Source: Mesosutterella multiformis
GTDB taxonomy: Bacteria > Pseudomonadota > Gammaproteobacteria > Burkholderiales > Burkholderiaceae_F
NCBI RefSeq assembly: GCF_003402575.1
Contig: NZ_BGZJ01000001.1
Coordinates: 1,424,501-1,488,500 of the forward strand
DNA: 64,000 nt
Direction of reading: 5' to 3'
The notes below the pieces were generated by a model. It was not told the DNA's origin. It saw only the letters and a list, made by a program, of their open reading frames with translations, and searched no databases. Numbering within the stretch: position 1 is the stretch's first letter; every line of letters starts with the position of its first letter. Of this stretch, positions 34,976 through 44,055 are shown one piece after another. The position numbers and the translations under genes are program-made.

Positions 34976-35842
34976 ATGAAATCCTTTCAGATCTTCCTTA
35001 TTGCTGTTGTGGTGCTGGCAGCCGCGGTGTATTTCACAGCCGGACGGGCAAATCGTCCGAAAGGGGTTTCTGCGATGAAGCTCGAAGCGCTTGCGGATGC
35101 CGCGGAGAAGGGAAACCCGGAGGCTGCGCTCGAAGCTGCGGTGAGGTACGGCTTTGGCATCCGGGGTGTGAAGGAGGATTGGAAAGAGTCTTATGTCTGG
35201 GCCTCGCAGGCCGCGAAGGAAGGAAATGAAGATGCCCTGGCCGCGAAAGCCGAAATGGAGGTACGGGGGCTGGGAGCCATGGAAGAGGGACAGGCCGCAG
35301 TGGATCAGATATCCGCTCTGGCCGCAGGAGGCAACGCCGGAGCGCTGTATGCGGTGGGATTCGGGAAAATGATGTCTGAAAACGCCCCTACGCGGCGTGA
35401 AGGAGCTGCTCAGATCAGAGCGGCGGCAGATAAAGGTCTGCCCAGGGCGCAGTATCTCCTTGGGCTCCTCATGCTGAAGGGAGATCCGGATGCGGGGATC
35501 GATAAAAATGAAGCGGAAGGAGCGCGGCTGATTGAAAAGGCGGCCAAGGGGGCGGAGCCGGACGCGCTTGCGGCTATTGGACTCTGCTACCTGAAGGGAA
35601 TCGGGGTGCCGTCAGATTCGCTTGAAGCCTATACCTGGCTCGCGGTGGCCGCTGAGGAAAATGATCGGTGGCAGAAAGCCAAAACAGAAGCCGCATCCGG
35701 TATCAGCGGAGAAGCGGAGAGGGACGCACTGCCGGCTGTAACCTTTACGCGACGCGAATATGGCCCCGGGAAATATCACCCGAATCTCGCGGCTCATGCC
35801 GCAGAATATAAGCGTCCATTTCCCGGATTTCCCGGAGAATAA
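34976..35842 (+). CDS. Sel1-repeat protein with N-terminal membrane anchor
   Basis: A 288-residue protein with a single N-terminal hydrophobic segment (residues 4-23, without an obvious cleavage site) and about four to five Sel1-like repeats of the GNPEAALEAAVRYGFG, GLPRAQYLLGLLML and PDALAAIGLCYLKGIG type. Sel1 repeats form a protein-interaction solenoid, so it is probably a periplasmic adaptor. It starts 80 bp after the IS30 copy, with no ribosome site stronger than the local GGAG. An IS1634-like element has since inserted 42 bp after its stop. Confidence 0.88.
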   Translation: MKSFQIFLIAVVVLAAAVYFTAGRANRPKGVSAMKLEALADAAEKGNPEAALEAAVRYGFGIRGVKEDWKESYVWASQAAKEGNEDALAAKAEMEVRGLGAMEEGQAAVDQISALAAGGNAGALYAVGFGKMMSENAPTRREGAAQIRAAADKGLPRAQYLLGLLMLKGDPDAGIDKNEAEGARLIEKAAKGAEPDALAAIGLCYLKGIGVPSDSLEAYTWLAVAAEENDRWQKAKTEAASGISGEAERDALPAVTFTRREYGPGKYHPNLAAHAAEYKRPFPGFPGE

Positions 35843-35884
35843 AATTTCAGGCGGACTGGATATACAGGAAGCCGGTTTTAGGAT

Positions 35885-37693
35885 CCTAAATTCCCGCTCT
35901 GTTAGCTGTATTTTTTAACAAAAGTCTATTGATTTTCCAAATAGAAAATTTAAAAAAAGGGTTGATTTATAGGTAAAACATACGTATAATATAGACATAT
36001 ATAATCTCTTTTGCAGCCCTTGCGATATGACTGATCACAATCCGATCCTTCCCGAAGATGCGCGTATTGTCCGAATCAAAGACACAGAGTACGTTGCAAT
36101 CCATAAGTATTGGTGGGATAAAGAAAAAAAGCGGGGCCAACAAAAAAGGCGATATATTGGCAAGCTTGTTGATGGAAAATTTGTTCCGAACGCAGCTTAT
36201 GCGGCAGAGCTGAAGCTGACCCGTGTCAAAAAGACCACTGATAAGCGTCAGAAATTTGATCATGACAAAACGTTCGGAACAACCGCACTCCTTACTCAAG
36301 CAGCAGAAACCTCGGGTTTAACTGATGATTTGAAGAAAGTTTATGGTGAGGGGAAGGCCGCCATGATGGTAAGCCTGGCGGCATATCAAATCATCAAAAA
36401 CACTACTTCACAGCATAGATTCAAGATTTTTTCTGATACTAACGCCTTGCCAGCCGGTCTTCCAGACAATATCGAGTCTCAAAGACTAAGTGAGTTATCG
36501 CAGGATATTGGCTCAGATACAGCTTCATTAAATCGGCTCTTTGCTCTTCGGGCCAAGCGTCTTCCTGAAACAGAATATTTATCATTCGACAGCACACGAA
36601 TCGCGTCTGAAAGCCGATCTCTGACAGATGTACGAAAAGGAATTAGTAAACGCGGAGGCTACGAAAACCAGATTGGTTTGGCGCTCCTCTACGGTCATAA
36701 TTCTGGTGTTCCCCTGATGTTCAGGCGATTCGCCGGAAACGTGCCAGATATAGTCACTATGCATGACCTTCTGACTCGATGGGAAAACATCGGAGTCAGT
36801 AAAAAAATTATCTCAATTTTTGATCGGGGCTATTGCAGCCGTGAGAATCTTCGGCTGCTCTGCAAGAACAAGCATCACTTCATCATGGCTGCCAAAACTG
36901 ATCACTCCTTCATCAGGGACGCCATCGAAGATAATCTTCCCGCTTTCTGGGATATGACGAACAACGTTCGCGGTCACAACCTGACCGCTGTTCAAACCCA
37001 GGTCACAATACCAGGCACGAAAGAGGACCCAAAATCATGTAGTGTTTGGGTGTACATCTATTACAGTCTTGCAGTTGCAAATAATGAGCAGGATAAATTT
37101 TTATCTGATTTGGTAACCTTTGAAGAAGACTGGATTAACGGGTTAGCCAGCCCTGATTCCAAACTTTTGAGATTCTATGAAACACCTGATAGTGAACCCG
37201 GTAAAAAGCCTCTGATCAGAAACAATGATGCTGTCAATGAAAAGGTCAGATACATGGGATTCTTTTCAATGATCAGCGATCGAAAACTTGAGTCGAAAGA
37301 AATCCTGGAGATCTACAGAACGCGCGACTGCATCGAGAAATGCTTTGGGGTTATCAAGACTGATGTTGGTTTTACAACTACAAGGGGACACTCCGACGTT
37401 TCTGTTAATGGACGTCTCTTGTTAGCCTTCATCGCTGCCACAATTGTTTCCTGGCTCATCAAAGCCATGAGTGTTGAAGTGAAAATAGGGAAGAAATCCT
37501 ATGCACCTCTGCTTGACGAATATTCTCTCATGGAGCTGCTGGAAGATGTGGGGCAGATCCGTTTCTATAGCTCATCAACAGGAAAAGTTTGGCTCGGGGA
37601 AATTTTAGGTCGCCACAGACTCGTTTTTGAGCGACTCGGACTGGAAAACTGCCTCCTGAATCCCGCTATGTATAAGTAAATCGGGAATTCAGG
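35885..37693 (+). mobile_element. IS1634/IS4-like insertion sequence
   Basis: A 1809-bp element with short inverted ends, CCTAAATTCCCG on the left and the complement CCTGAATTCCCG on the right (one mismatch). It is flanked by a perfect 6-bp direct repeat, TAGGAT (35879-35884 and 37694-37699), as expected for a target duplication. It carries one intact transposase and lower GC than its surroundings. The duplication shows insertion at this place and little decay since. Confidence 0.92.
36027..37679 (+). CDS. IS1634/IS4-family transposase
   Basis: A 550-residue DDE transposase, usual length for IS1634. Signature pieces are YLSFDSTRIASES with the first Asp, IISIFDRGYCSRENL with the second Asp, and YRTRDCIEKCFGVIKTDVG containing the Y-(2)-R-(3)-E-(6)-K pattern with the catalytic Glu. 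The N-terminal 60 residues (KRRYIGKLVDGKF) bind DNA. The codon choice and AT content differ clearly from neighbouring genes, consistent with transfer. No frameshift or stop. Confidence 0.95.
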   Translation: MTDHNPILPEDARIVRIKDTEYVAIHKYWWDKEKKRGQQKRRYIGKLVDGKFVPNAAYAAELKLTRVKKTTDKRQKFDHDKTFGTTALLTQAAETSGLTDDLKKVYGEGKAAMMVSLAAYQIIKNTTSQHRFKIFSDTNALPAGLPDNIESQRLSELSQDIGSDTASLNRLFALRAKRLPETEYLSFDSTRIASESRSLTDVRKGISKRGGYENQIGLALLYGHNSGVPLMFRRFAGNVPDIVTMHDLLTRWENIGVSKKIISIFDRGYCSRENLRLLCKNKHHFIMAAKTDHSFIRDAIEDNLPAFWDMTNNVRGHNLTAVQTQVTIPGTKEDPKSCSVWVYIYYSLAVANNEQDKFLSDLVTFEEDWINGLASPDSKLLRFYETPDSEPGKKPLIRNNDAVNEKVRYMGFFSMISDRKLESKEILEIYRTRDCIEKCFGVIKTDVGFTTTRGHSDVSVNGRLLLAFIAATIVSWLIKAMSVEVKIGKKSYAPLLDEYSLMELLEDVGQIRFYSSSTGKVWLGEILGRHRLVFERLGLENCLLNPAMYK

Positions 37694-37716
37694 TAGGATA
37701 CCTGGCATCTGATTTC

Positions 37717-37765
37717 AAACCCCAGGCGGATAGTGGCAATCAGCCCATCTGCCTGGGGTTTTTAA
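37717..37765 (+). terminator. Terminator right of the IS1634-like element
   Basis: AAACCCCAGGC pairs with GCCTGGGGTTT at 37751-37761, followed by TTAATT. It lies outside the IS end. Removing the IS puts it about 60-65 bp after the Sel1 stop, so it is probably the terminator of that gene. Confidence 0.85.
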
Positions 37766-38104
37766 TTGCCCCCGGTCATGAAATAACTATAAACATTTAA
37801 ATCAGACACGGTTTTAGACCTTTCAGAAAATATTGGGTAGAATAATTAAAGAATAATTCACTAAAACAAAACTTTTAAGTTAATCCCCCGTTTTTCAGAT
37901 TATGGTTTTGAAATAAGAGCCGGTTTTCAGATCGCCGGTCGGAAGATAGAGTGAACATTTTCCCCTGTCACTTTTGTCTTCTAAGTATTTTGACCGGTTG
38001 GTTATTTAAAAGACTAGTCCAAATTAAATATCCGGAATCTGCGGATATTTATGAAAGAAACGATATCTATCTGATGCGGCACGACTAAAAGGACAAGGAA
38101 AAAG
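37766..38104 (+). promoter_or_regulatory. AT-rich upstream region of H-NS gene
   Basis: About 340 bp of AT-rich, probably curved DNA with no credible reading frame. A possible promoter is TTGACC (37990-37995) with ACTAGT (38013-38018) at 17-bp spacing, but the -10 is weak. AT-rich upstream DNA fits autoregulation by H-NS (inference). Confidence 0.4.
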
Positions 38105-38467
38105 ATGCTGAACGAAAATAAGCAGCTCGATGCAAAGATTCAGAAAGCCCGGGAACTCCAGCGTCAGACTGAGGCTCTGATGAAGGACATTAAGCGTACG
38201 GCCATCAAGGAAATCCACCAGTATATGGCCCGCTATAACATCACGCTCGAGGAGCTTGGCGCGACTGCCGCTTCGAAGACGAAGGCCGCTGCTCCGGCTG
38301 CCGACCAGCAGCCGAAGAAGGCTGTTAAGCGCGTCAAGGTGAGCCCCAAGTATCAGAGTGAGGATGGTCTGCAGACCTGGACCGGCCGCGGTCTGAAGCC
38401 GAAGTGGCTGAAGGCTGAGCTTGATGCCGGCCGTAAGCTCGAAGACTTCCTGATCAAGACGGAATAA
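38105..38467 (+). CDS. H-NS family nucleoid-associated protein
   Basis: A 120-residue histone-like silencer that binds AT-rich DNA, often transferred genes. The N-terminal 60 residues are a coiled-coil oligomerisation domain (LNENKQLDAKIQKARELQRQ); a flexible Ala/Lys/Gln-rich linker (about 60-80) follows, then the AT-hook-like DNA-binding domain with GLQTWTGRGLKPKWL, in place of the TWTGQGRTP core of E. coli H-NS. AAGGA eight bases before the ATG supports the start. It stands next to two mobile elements, and is followed by a tiny membrane protein gene. Confidence 0.95.
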   Translation: MLNENKQLDAKIQKARELQRQTEALMKDIKRTAIKEIHQYMARYNITLEELGATAASKTKAAAPAADQQPKKAVKRVKVSPKYQSEDGLQTWTGRGLKPKWLKAELDAGRKLEDFLIKTE

Positions 38468-38529
38468 GAAAGCGGTGACAGACTGCTCATTGTTTCTTCC
38501 GAATATCCAATTCTTTAAGGGAGAAAACT

Positions 38530-38628
38530 GTGTGGCATGACCTGCTATACCGGACAGTTTCTGTCGTCACCTGTTTCCTGGTCGGTTATGTCGGCTATCG
38601 GATTCTGCACGCGCTCGGATTTGCGTAG
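38530..38628 (+). CDS. Small single-span membrane protein (32 aa)
   Basis: A 33-codon frame, GTG at 38530 and TAG at 38626. The predicted protein starts MWHDLLYRTVSVV and ends RILHALGFA; residues about 9-22 are hydrophobic, one membrane span with short polar ends. AAGGGAG stands seven bases before the GTG. It lies 62 bp after the H-NS gene in the same direction and before a terminator, so it is probably cotranscribed. Its shape, start context and position support a real gene; its function is unknown. Confidence 0.55.
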   Translation: MWHDLLYRTVSVVTCFLVGYVGYRILHALGFA

Positions 38629-38685
38629 AGTGTGAGAGGGGCCCGGGAGTCAGACCTTTTACGGCCGGGCGGCAGGAATGCTTTA

Positions 38686-38731
38686 AAAAGCTGAATTTCC
38701 GCAGTGAAAGCTGCGGGATTCAGCTTTTTTA
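38686..38731 (+). terminator. Terminator after H-NS and small-protein genes
   Basis: AAAGCTGAAT...CCGCAG pairs with CTGCGG...ATTCAGCTTT with a small internal bulge, followed by TTTT. Confidence 0.85.
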
Positions 38732-39025
38732 TTGCCTGCGAAGCCCTCTATGGAATTGATCCTTCTCTTCTTTTAAAGAATTCTGTTTTTTTTGCTGTCA
38801 GGAAGTTGTCTGTGAAATAGCGGGTTTTTGTATTGGAAGTAATCCCGGAAGTTTAAGGCGCCTATTTTCGGGGAAGCGTTTTCCGGATCAGCTGATCCGC
38901 GTGAGATTTTCTGACCTGACGGAGGAACCAGAAGGGGGAAGGGAAAGAGCGCTATTCCTCTGGCCTCAGTAGCCGGTGTGGCGACAGTGCCGGTGTGTAT
39001 ACATTCGGGGCGCCTGGACCGCAGG
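38732..39025. other. Non-coding stretch before fumC terminator
   Basis: About 290 bp without a credible gene. A 91-codon minus-strand frame here is Arg/Pro-rich, lacks a ribosome site and has no recognisable family. No repeat or RNA was recognised. Confidence 0.5.
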
Positions 39026-39062
39026 ATAAAAAATCCCCGGTTCATCATCTGAGCCGGGGATC
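39026..39062 (-). terminator. Terminator of fumC
   Basis: On the minus strand ATCCCCGGCTCA pairs with the complement around a short loop, followed by TTTTTTATCC; 48 bp after the fumC stop. Confidence 0.85.
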
Positions 39063-39109
39063 AAGCAAGTTTCATTGTGCCGGAGAGTTTTCCGGCAGCG
39101 GGAAGAAGA

Positions 39110-40531
39110 TTACTTCGCCTTCTTCAGCGGGTGAACCATGTTCGCCGGGACAACCGTCGCGTCGAACTCTTCAGGCGTGCAGACCTTGAGAGCGAGGGCA
39201 GCATCGCGGAGCGACAGGTCGTTCTCGTGAGCGTAGTGAGCAACCTTGGCGGCGTTCTCGTAGCCGATCAGCGGAGAGAGAGCCGTGACGTTCATCAGGG
39301 AGCGATTGAGGAAGTAATCAATCTTTTCCTTGTTAGCGGTAATGCCGTCAACGCAGTGCTCAGCGAAGGACACTTCAACGTCGGCGAGCAGACGGATGCT
39401 CTGCAGCAGGTTGTAAGCGATCACGGGCTTGAACACGTTCAGTTCGAAGTTGCCCTGAGAAGCGGCGAAGCCGATCGCGGCGTCGTTGCCCATCACCTGG
39501 ACAGCAACCATCGTGACAGCCTCACACTGGGTCGGATTGACCTTGCCCGGCATGATGGAGGAGCCCGGTTCGTTCGCCGGGATGTTCAATTCGCCGAGGC
39601 CGCAGCGGGGGCCGGAAGCGAGCCAGCGGATGTCGTTCGCAATCTTCATCAGGTCAGCGGCGAGGCCCTTCAGGGCGCCTTCGAGGAACACGACAGCGTC
39701 GTGGCTCGTGAGGCCGTGGAACTTATTGGGATCGGAAACGAACTTGAGGTCGGTGGCGCGGGAAATTTCAGCAGCGACGAGGACGTCGTAGCCTTCCGGA
39801 GCGTTCAGGCCGGTACCGACAGCGGTGCCGCCGATGGCGAGTTCACGGCAGGAGTCGAGAGCCTTGAGGATCTGGGCCTTGCTGTGGTCGAGCATCGAAA
39901 CGTAGCCGGAGAATTCCTGGCCAAGCGTCAGCGGCGTGGCGTCCTGAAGGTGCGTACGGCCGGTCTTGATGATGTCCTTGAAGGCTTCAACGCGGGACTG
40001 CAGAGAGCCGCGCAGACGATCGATAGCGGGGATCAGCAGCTTCTCAACTTCATACACAGCCATGATGTGCAGAGCGGTCGGGAACGTGTCGTTCGAGGAC
40101 TGGCCGCGGTTCACATGGTCGTTCGGGTGAACGATGTTTTCCTTCTTCTCGTGAGCCTTGTCGCGGAAGTTGCCGCCGAGGATTTCGGTGGCGCGGTTCG
40201 CGATGACTTCGTTCATGTTCATGTTGGACTGCGTGCCGGAGCCGGTCTGCCAGATAGCGAGCGGGAAGTTGTCAGCAAGCTTTCCGGAGAGGATCTCGTC
40301 GCAGGCCTGGACGATCGCGTTCTTGCGGCGGTCATCGAGATTGCCGAGCTCGTTGTTCACAACGGCGGCGGAACGCTTCAGATACATGAAGGCGCGGGTG
40401 ATTTCAGCCGGCATCTTTTCCGTGCCGATCTTGAAATTCTGATAGGAGCGCTGGGTCTGGGCAGCCCAGTACTTCGAGTTATCAACCTTTACTTCGCCGA
40501 TGGAGTCATGCTCAATACGAAAATCGTCCAT
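39110..40531 (-). CDS. fumC: Class II fumarate hydratase
   Basis: A 473-residue iron-free fumarase interconverting fumarate and malate in the TCA cycle. The superfamily signature [11 protein letters not shown] near residue 320 is intact, as are [19 protein letters not shown] and [11 protein letters not shown]-type segment [18 protein letters not shown] start at the ATG at 40531, seven bases after AGGAG, giving [16 protein letters not shown]; the longer in-frame ATG at 40678 adds 49 unlikely residues. FumC in an anaerobe or microaerobe would also serve the reductive malate-to-fumarate branch (inference). Confidence 0.97.
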   Translation of the reverse strand: MDDFRIEHDSIGEVKVDNSKYWAAQTQRSYQNFKIGTEKMPAEITRAFMYLKRSAAVVNNELGNLDDRRKNAIVQACDEILSGKLADNFPLAIWQTGSGTQSNMNMNEVIANRATEILGGNFRDKAHEKKENIVHPNDHVNRGQSSNDTFPTALHIMAVYEVEKLLIPAIDRLRGSLQSRVEAFKDIIKTGRTHLQDATPLTLGQEFSGYVSMLDHSKAQILKALDSCRELAIGGTAVGTGLNAPEGYDVLVAAEISRATDLKFVSDPNKFHGLTSHDAVVFLEGALKGLAADLMKIANDIRWLASGPRCGLGELNIPANEPGSSIMPGKVNPTQCEAVTMVAVQVMGNDAAIGFAASQGNFELNVFKPVIAYNLLQSIRLLADVEVSFAEHCVDGITANKEKIDYFLNRSLMNVTALSPLIGYENAAKVAHYAHENDLSLRDAALALKVCTPEEFDATVVPANMVHPLKKAK

Positions 40532-40971
40532 GAAGAAATCTCCTCTCTCTGTAAAAAAACCGAGTTGGCGGCCGGGTCGGCTGCAACTAGGTATAGACGT
40601 AAACTGAATGGGTATTTTAGGTGAATATTGGCAATACGGAAGGAGTATAGGGTTAATAATTAGTAAAAATTGCGGCAAACCAAAGAAATTAGGTAGATTT
40701 ACTCAGATAAAATTTCCCGGCATTAAAGCGGGACATATAGATAAGGTATTGATATTATTTTATTTTTAATAAATTGCTTAAAAAATGAGCAATTTTAGGT
40801 TATGCAGAGCATCCGCAGTGCACAGGGATAGATTCAGGGGCTGGCGGGGAGTGTGACAGAAAAAACGGGATCTTTTGTATACCTTATTGGGTATAAAAAT
40901 ATGCGCTTCTAGGAGGGGGAGTGAATTGCGGCAGAAAATTCCTGCCAAATGAATTAGATAAAAAGTACTAG
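40532..40971. other. Non-coding region upstream of fumC
   Basis: About 440 bp of AT-rich sequence without a gene. It should contain the fumC promoter, read to the left. A short inverted repeat TATACC/GGGTATA (40878-40895) and two patches of about 50 bp with A/T runs are the only structure seen. Confidence 0.45.
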
Positions 40972-41012
40972 CAAAAGACCCGGTAAAGCGGTCAGCTTTG
41001 TCCGGATCTTTT
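40972..41012 (-). terminator. Terminator of monooxygenase-like gene
   Basis: On the minus strand AAAGATCCGG pairs with CCGGGTCTTT with one G-T pair, followed by TGC; small internal pairing AAAGC/GCTTT. Confidence 0.65.
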
Positions 41013-41029
41013 AAAAACAGCAGGTTACA

Positions 41030-41344
41030 TCAGGGCAGCTGTTTTTCGACCTTCGCGATACGGGCCTTGGCGGAGATCAGTGCCATCATGACAGTGGGAT
41101 GCTTCGCCGTGAAGACTTTCAGGCACTTCGCCCATTCATCAATCGCTTCGCGCGTTTCCCAGTAGGTCACCGTGATCCATTCGGACTCACCTTTGGCGTC
41201 TTCGATACCGAGAAACCCGGGGGCGTTTGCCACCGTTTCCTTGATGTAGGCATTCAGCTTCGTGAAAATGTCCTCAGTGCCAGGCGACACAATGGTCGTG
41301 AAATTGAGGGCGTAGTAAGGGGGCTTGGGAGTTTGTGCCGGCAT
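41030..41344 (-). CDS. Antibiotic-biosynthesis-monooxygenase (ABM) domain protein
   Basis: A 104-residue dimeric alpha+beta-barrel protein: YYALNFTTIVSPGTEDIF, then the long helix KLNAYIKETVANAPGFLGIEDA and WITVTYWETREAIDEWAKC. The ABM fold is used by small quinol oxygenases, haem-degrading IsdG-type enzymes and stress proteins; the WAKC and NAPGFLG segments do not decide between them. Single-gene unit with terminator on one side. Confidence 0.82.
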   Translation of the reverse strand: MPAQTPKPPYYALNFTTIVSPGTEDIFTKLNAYIKETVANAPGFLGIEDAKGESEWITVTYWETREAIDEWAKCLKVFTAKHPTVMMALISAKARIAKVEKQLP

Positions 41345-41486
41345 TTTTTTCAGTTCTTATGAATGGGAAACATGCCTGCATATTACCGGAAAGCCGAAGA
41401 CCTGAAGCACCGCTCTTTTTTTCGAAAAGTATCAGGTCGCTTATAGTGTGGTGTCGTTAACCGCAAAAGAAGGATATCGCTACGCC

Positions 41487-42284
41487 ATGATGACGCTTGA
41501 TCGGATCCGTGAGAAGAAGGCCTTTCTGATTGATATGGATGGGGTGATCTATCACGGGAAATTTCTCCTCCCGGGGGTTCCTGAATTTATCAGCTGGCTT
41601 CGCGAGGAAGGAAAACTCTATCGGTTTGTAACGAATAATTCGTACTTTACGGCGGCGGAGCTTTCAGAGCGGCTCTGCGCGATGGGGATCGACGAAAGAC
41701 CTGAGCACTTCTATACGAGCGCTATGGCAGCGGCCTCATTCTGTTCTCATCAGGCAGATGACCCTTCCGCCTGGGTGATTGGGGCCAATGGACTTTATTC
41801 CGCATTGGAAGCGGCAGGGGTCCGAATTACGGACGAGAATCCTGAATTTGTCATAGTCGGGGAATCTGAGAAAGAGTACACGTGGCAGGCGATTGAAAAA
41901 GCAGTGAATCTGGTTGTGAACGGAGCCAGGCTGATCGGTACCAATGCTGACCTGGCGGGGCCCGGTTCCTATGGTCTGGTTCCGGCAACCGGGGCCATGA
42001 TTGCTCCGATTGAGAAAGCGGCCGGCCGGAAAGCTTATTTTGTCGGGAAACCGAATCCGCTCATGCTTCGCCGCGTGATGGACAGCCTCGGAGTGCACGC
42101 GTCGGAGTCTGTCATGGTCGGCGACTCGATGGGTACGGATATTCTCGGAGCACTGGAAACCGGCATGGCCACGGTTCTCGTCCTTTCAGGGATGACCTCC
42201 GAGCATGACATCCGTAAATATGCCTTCAGACCGGACGTGGTGCTCCAGGGGGTCGGATCGATACCGCCCGTTACAGAAGACTGA
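41487..42284 (+). CDS. HAD-IIA phosphatase, NagD-like
   Basis: A 265-residue HAD hydrolase of the NagD group, which dephosphorylates small sugar or nucleotide phosphates. Motif I FLIDMDGVIYHG, motif II YRFVTNNS, cap region, motif III KPNPLML and motif IV GDSMGTDI are present. I start at the first of two adjacent ATGs at 41487; the in-frame GTG at 41448 is an alternative. AAGAAGG lies about 13 bases before the chosen ATG. Confidence 0.92.
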   Translation: MMTLDRIREKKAFLIDMDGVIYHGKFLLPGVPEFISWLREEGKLYRFVTNNSYFTAAELSERLCAMGIDERPEHFYTSAMAAASFCSHQADDPSAWVIGANGLYSALEAAGVRITDENPEFVIVGESEKEYTWQAIEKAVNLVVNGARLIGTNADLAGPGSYGLVPATGAMIAPIEKAAGRKAYFVGKPNPLMLRRVMDSLGVHASESVMVGDSMGTDILGALETGMATVLVLSGMTSEHDIRKYAFRPDVVLQGVGSIPPVTED

Positions 42285-42387
42285 GCCGGTTTCAGGTTAT
42301 CCAAAGAAAAGCCGCTATAGTATTTTGTAAACGGAGTTCCGGCGTCAGTTACCGGACTCTCCGCATCTGTGAGTAAAGGTGGCTTAT

Positions 42388-43191
42388 ATGGAAAACGTTG
42401 ACAAGACGCAGGAAGAGAGGGATCCGGTATCAGCCGCGGAATCCTTTTCCCGGGAAAAGCCGGCTGCACCGGCTGCCGATGCAGCGGCAGCGCCCTCCCT
42501 GAAGGTTGAGGCCGGTGACGGGAAAACAGCGCCCAGTATCCACCTTGAAGAAGATGCGTCTGATGCGCTGAAAACAGAAGCGGGGGGCGGAAACGGACTC
42601 CCGCCTGGCGGTACCGCGGGTTCCCTGACGGCGGTGCCCGAACCGGAGCCAAAGCCCGAAAGATCAAATCTTCCGGCAGAGCTTCCGAAGTCTTCTCAGC
42701 AGACTCCTCACCCCAAGGGGACGCTCGCTCAGCTCTGGGATCTCTTCTGGGATACGTTCCAGAACCGCTACTGGAAATTTTCCGGCCGCGCGAACCGCAC
42801 CGAATTCTGGACTTTTTTCCTTGGCGGACTCTTTGTGAGCTCGATCCTGAATGTTCTGGCTTCTCAGCCTTTTATCGGTTTCTTCGCGGCCCTTGCCTCA
42901 GCCGCCTGGTGGATCGTGACGCTCGTTCCGACCTGGACCGTTGCTTTCCGGCGGCTTCATGACGCCGGACGCTCAGGATGGTGGATCACCGCGCCGCTTA
43001 TCGTGATGTGCGCGCTTTTTATCCTCTTCCCGATTTCGCTGTTCTTCAGTTTCTTTACTTTTGTGGCGCTGGGGCCGGTCTGTTTCATTACAGGGGTGCT
43101 CTTTGTAATCGTGCTGATTTTCTGCGCGCTGCCTGGTGAACGGAAGGCGAACCGCTGGGGTGAACCGCCGGAAGATCTGCGAATTTTCTGA
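42388..43191 (+). CDS. DUF805 membrane protein with Pro/Glu-rich N-terminus
   Basis: A 267-residue protein. Residues 1-105 are hydrophilic and low-complexity (Ala, Pro, Glu, Lys), then a DUF805 domain (about 115-265): QNRYWKFSGRANRTEFWTF, LVPTWTVAFRRLHDAGRSGWW, four or five membrane spans and the ending PGERKANRWGEPP. DUF805 proteins (YhaH-like) have no assigned biochemical role. The long disordered extension is unusual. The ATG at 42388 has AAAGGTGG upstream; the GTG at 42379 is a less likely start. Confidence 0.88.
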   Translation: MENVDKTQEERDPVSAAESFSREKPAAPAADAAAAPSLKVEAGDGKTAPSIHLEEDASDALKTEAGGGNGLPPGGTAGSLTAVPEPEPKPERSNLPAELPKSSQQTPHPKGTLAQLWDLFWDTFQNRYWKFSGRANRTEFWTFFLGGLFVSSILNVLASQPFIGFFAALASAAWWIVTLVPTWTVAFRRLHDAGRSGWWITAPLIVMCALFILFPISLFFSFFTFVALGPVCFITGVLFVIVLIFCALPGERKANRWGEPPEDLRIF

Positions 43192-43245
43192 TTATTTCTT
43201 TTTATCCGGAAGAGGGCTGGGCGCTCTCTCCCGGCGAGTGAATTC

Positions 43246-43911
43246 ATGAAGCCAGCCGCTGCGCTATTTGATTTTGATGGAACCCTTGTGGATACGGAGG
43301 GACCGGACTGCGCGCTGATCTCCCGGATGCTGCTTGAGGTTGGAATCCGGAAGACACCGAACGAAGTAATGAAAGACTTTATCGGGCTTCCCAGAACGGA
43401 AATTGAGGAGGCAATTCTCGCGCACTATGGCGTGCAGGTGCCTCTTGACTGGCATCCCCGCTATATCGAGGAAAGATCAAAGCTTGAGGACCATATGATC
43501 GTCACGCCGGGAATAGAAGATGCGCTGCGCCGCCTTCAGAATTCGGGTGTACAGCTCGGCGTTGCCTCAAACAGCTACGAGCCCCGGCTGAAGCGGGTGC
43601 TCGCGAAATCCGGTCTGGAAACCTGGTTTGGCGATCGGCTCTTCCATCTTGATCAGGGCAGCCGCAGAAAGCCGGCCCCGGATATCTATCTTTTTGCCCT
43701 TCGGTCCCTTGGCATCAGTCCTGAGGAAGCGGTTGCGGTTGAGGATTCTCCACTGGGTGTCCAGGCGGCCGTCGCGGCAGGTATCCGCTGCATTGGATTT
43801 ACGGGACATAACCATGTGGGAGAGGCAATCGATCAGGAGCTTCTACAGGCTGGGGCTTTCGTGCTTGAGCCGGATATGGGGAAGGTGGCGGACCTCATTC
43901 TGAAGGGGTGA
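43246..43911 (+). CDS. HAD hydrolase, beta-phosphoglucomutase/phosphatase type
   Basis: A 221-residue HAD-I enzyme: motif I ALFDFDGTLVDTEGPD, motif II GVASNSYEPR, Lys in RRKPAPDIYLFALRSL and motif IV VAVEDSPLGVQAAVAAG. The helical cap is intact. A small phosphosugar or nucleotide phosphatase is likely; the substrate is not decidable. It follows the DUF805 gene by 54 bp on the same strand. Confidence 0.92.
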   Translation: MKPAAALFDFDGTLVDTEGPDCALISRMLLEVGIRKTPNEVMKDFIGLPRTEIEEAILAHYGVQVPLDWHPRYIEERSKLEDHMIVTPGIEDALRRLQNSGVQLGVASNSYEPRLKRVLAKSGLETWFGDRLFHLDQGSRRKPAPDIYLFALRSLGISPEEAVAVEDSPLGVQAAVAAGIRCIGFTGHNHVGEAIDQELLQAGAFVLEPDMGKVADLILKG

Positions 43912-44055
43912 GATTCCAATCGCGTATTGGGTCTCCTCCGATGTATGGGATTTCCGTATAGTTAGGAAAGAGAAAGAAATTTTTCACCTTGAAGTCACAC
44001 GCGGAGCGGAAGCCGGCTGTGCGCCTCGTCCGTTCCACTTATTAGGAGAAATGGC

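Noticed and set aside
38773-39048. 91-codon minus-strand frame between H-NS and fumC
   Set aside because: Arg/Pro-rich, no ribosome site, overlaps the fumC terminator and has no recognisable motif.
39077-40624. Plus-strand open frame of 515 codons antisense to fumC
   Set aside because: It lies almost entirely over the well-supported fumC gene, its composition mirrors the complementary strand, and no family, ribosome site or promoter supports it.
40878-40895. TATACC/GGGTATA repeat as a CsoR-type operator
   Set aside because: Too short, without the long G/C core, and not next to a metal gene.
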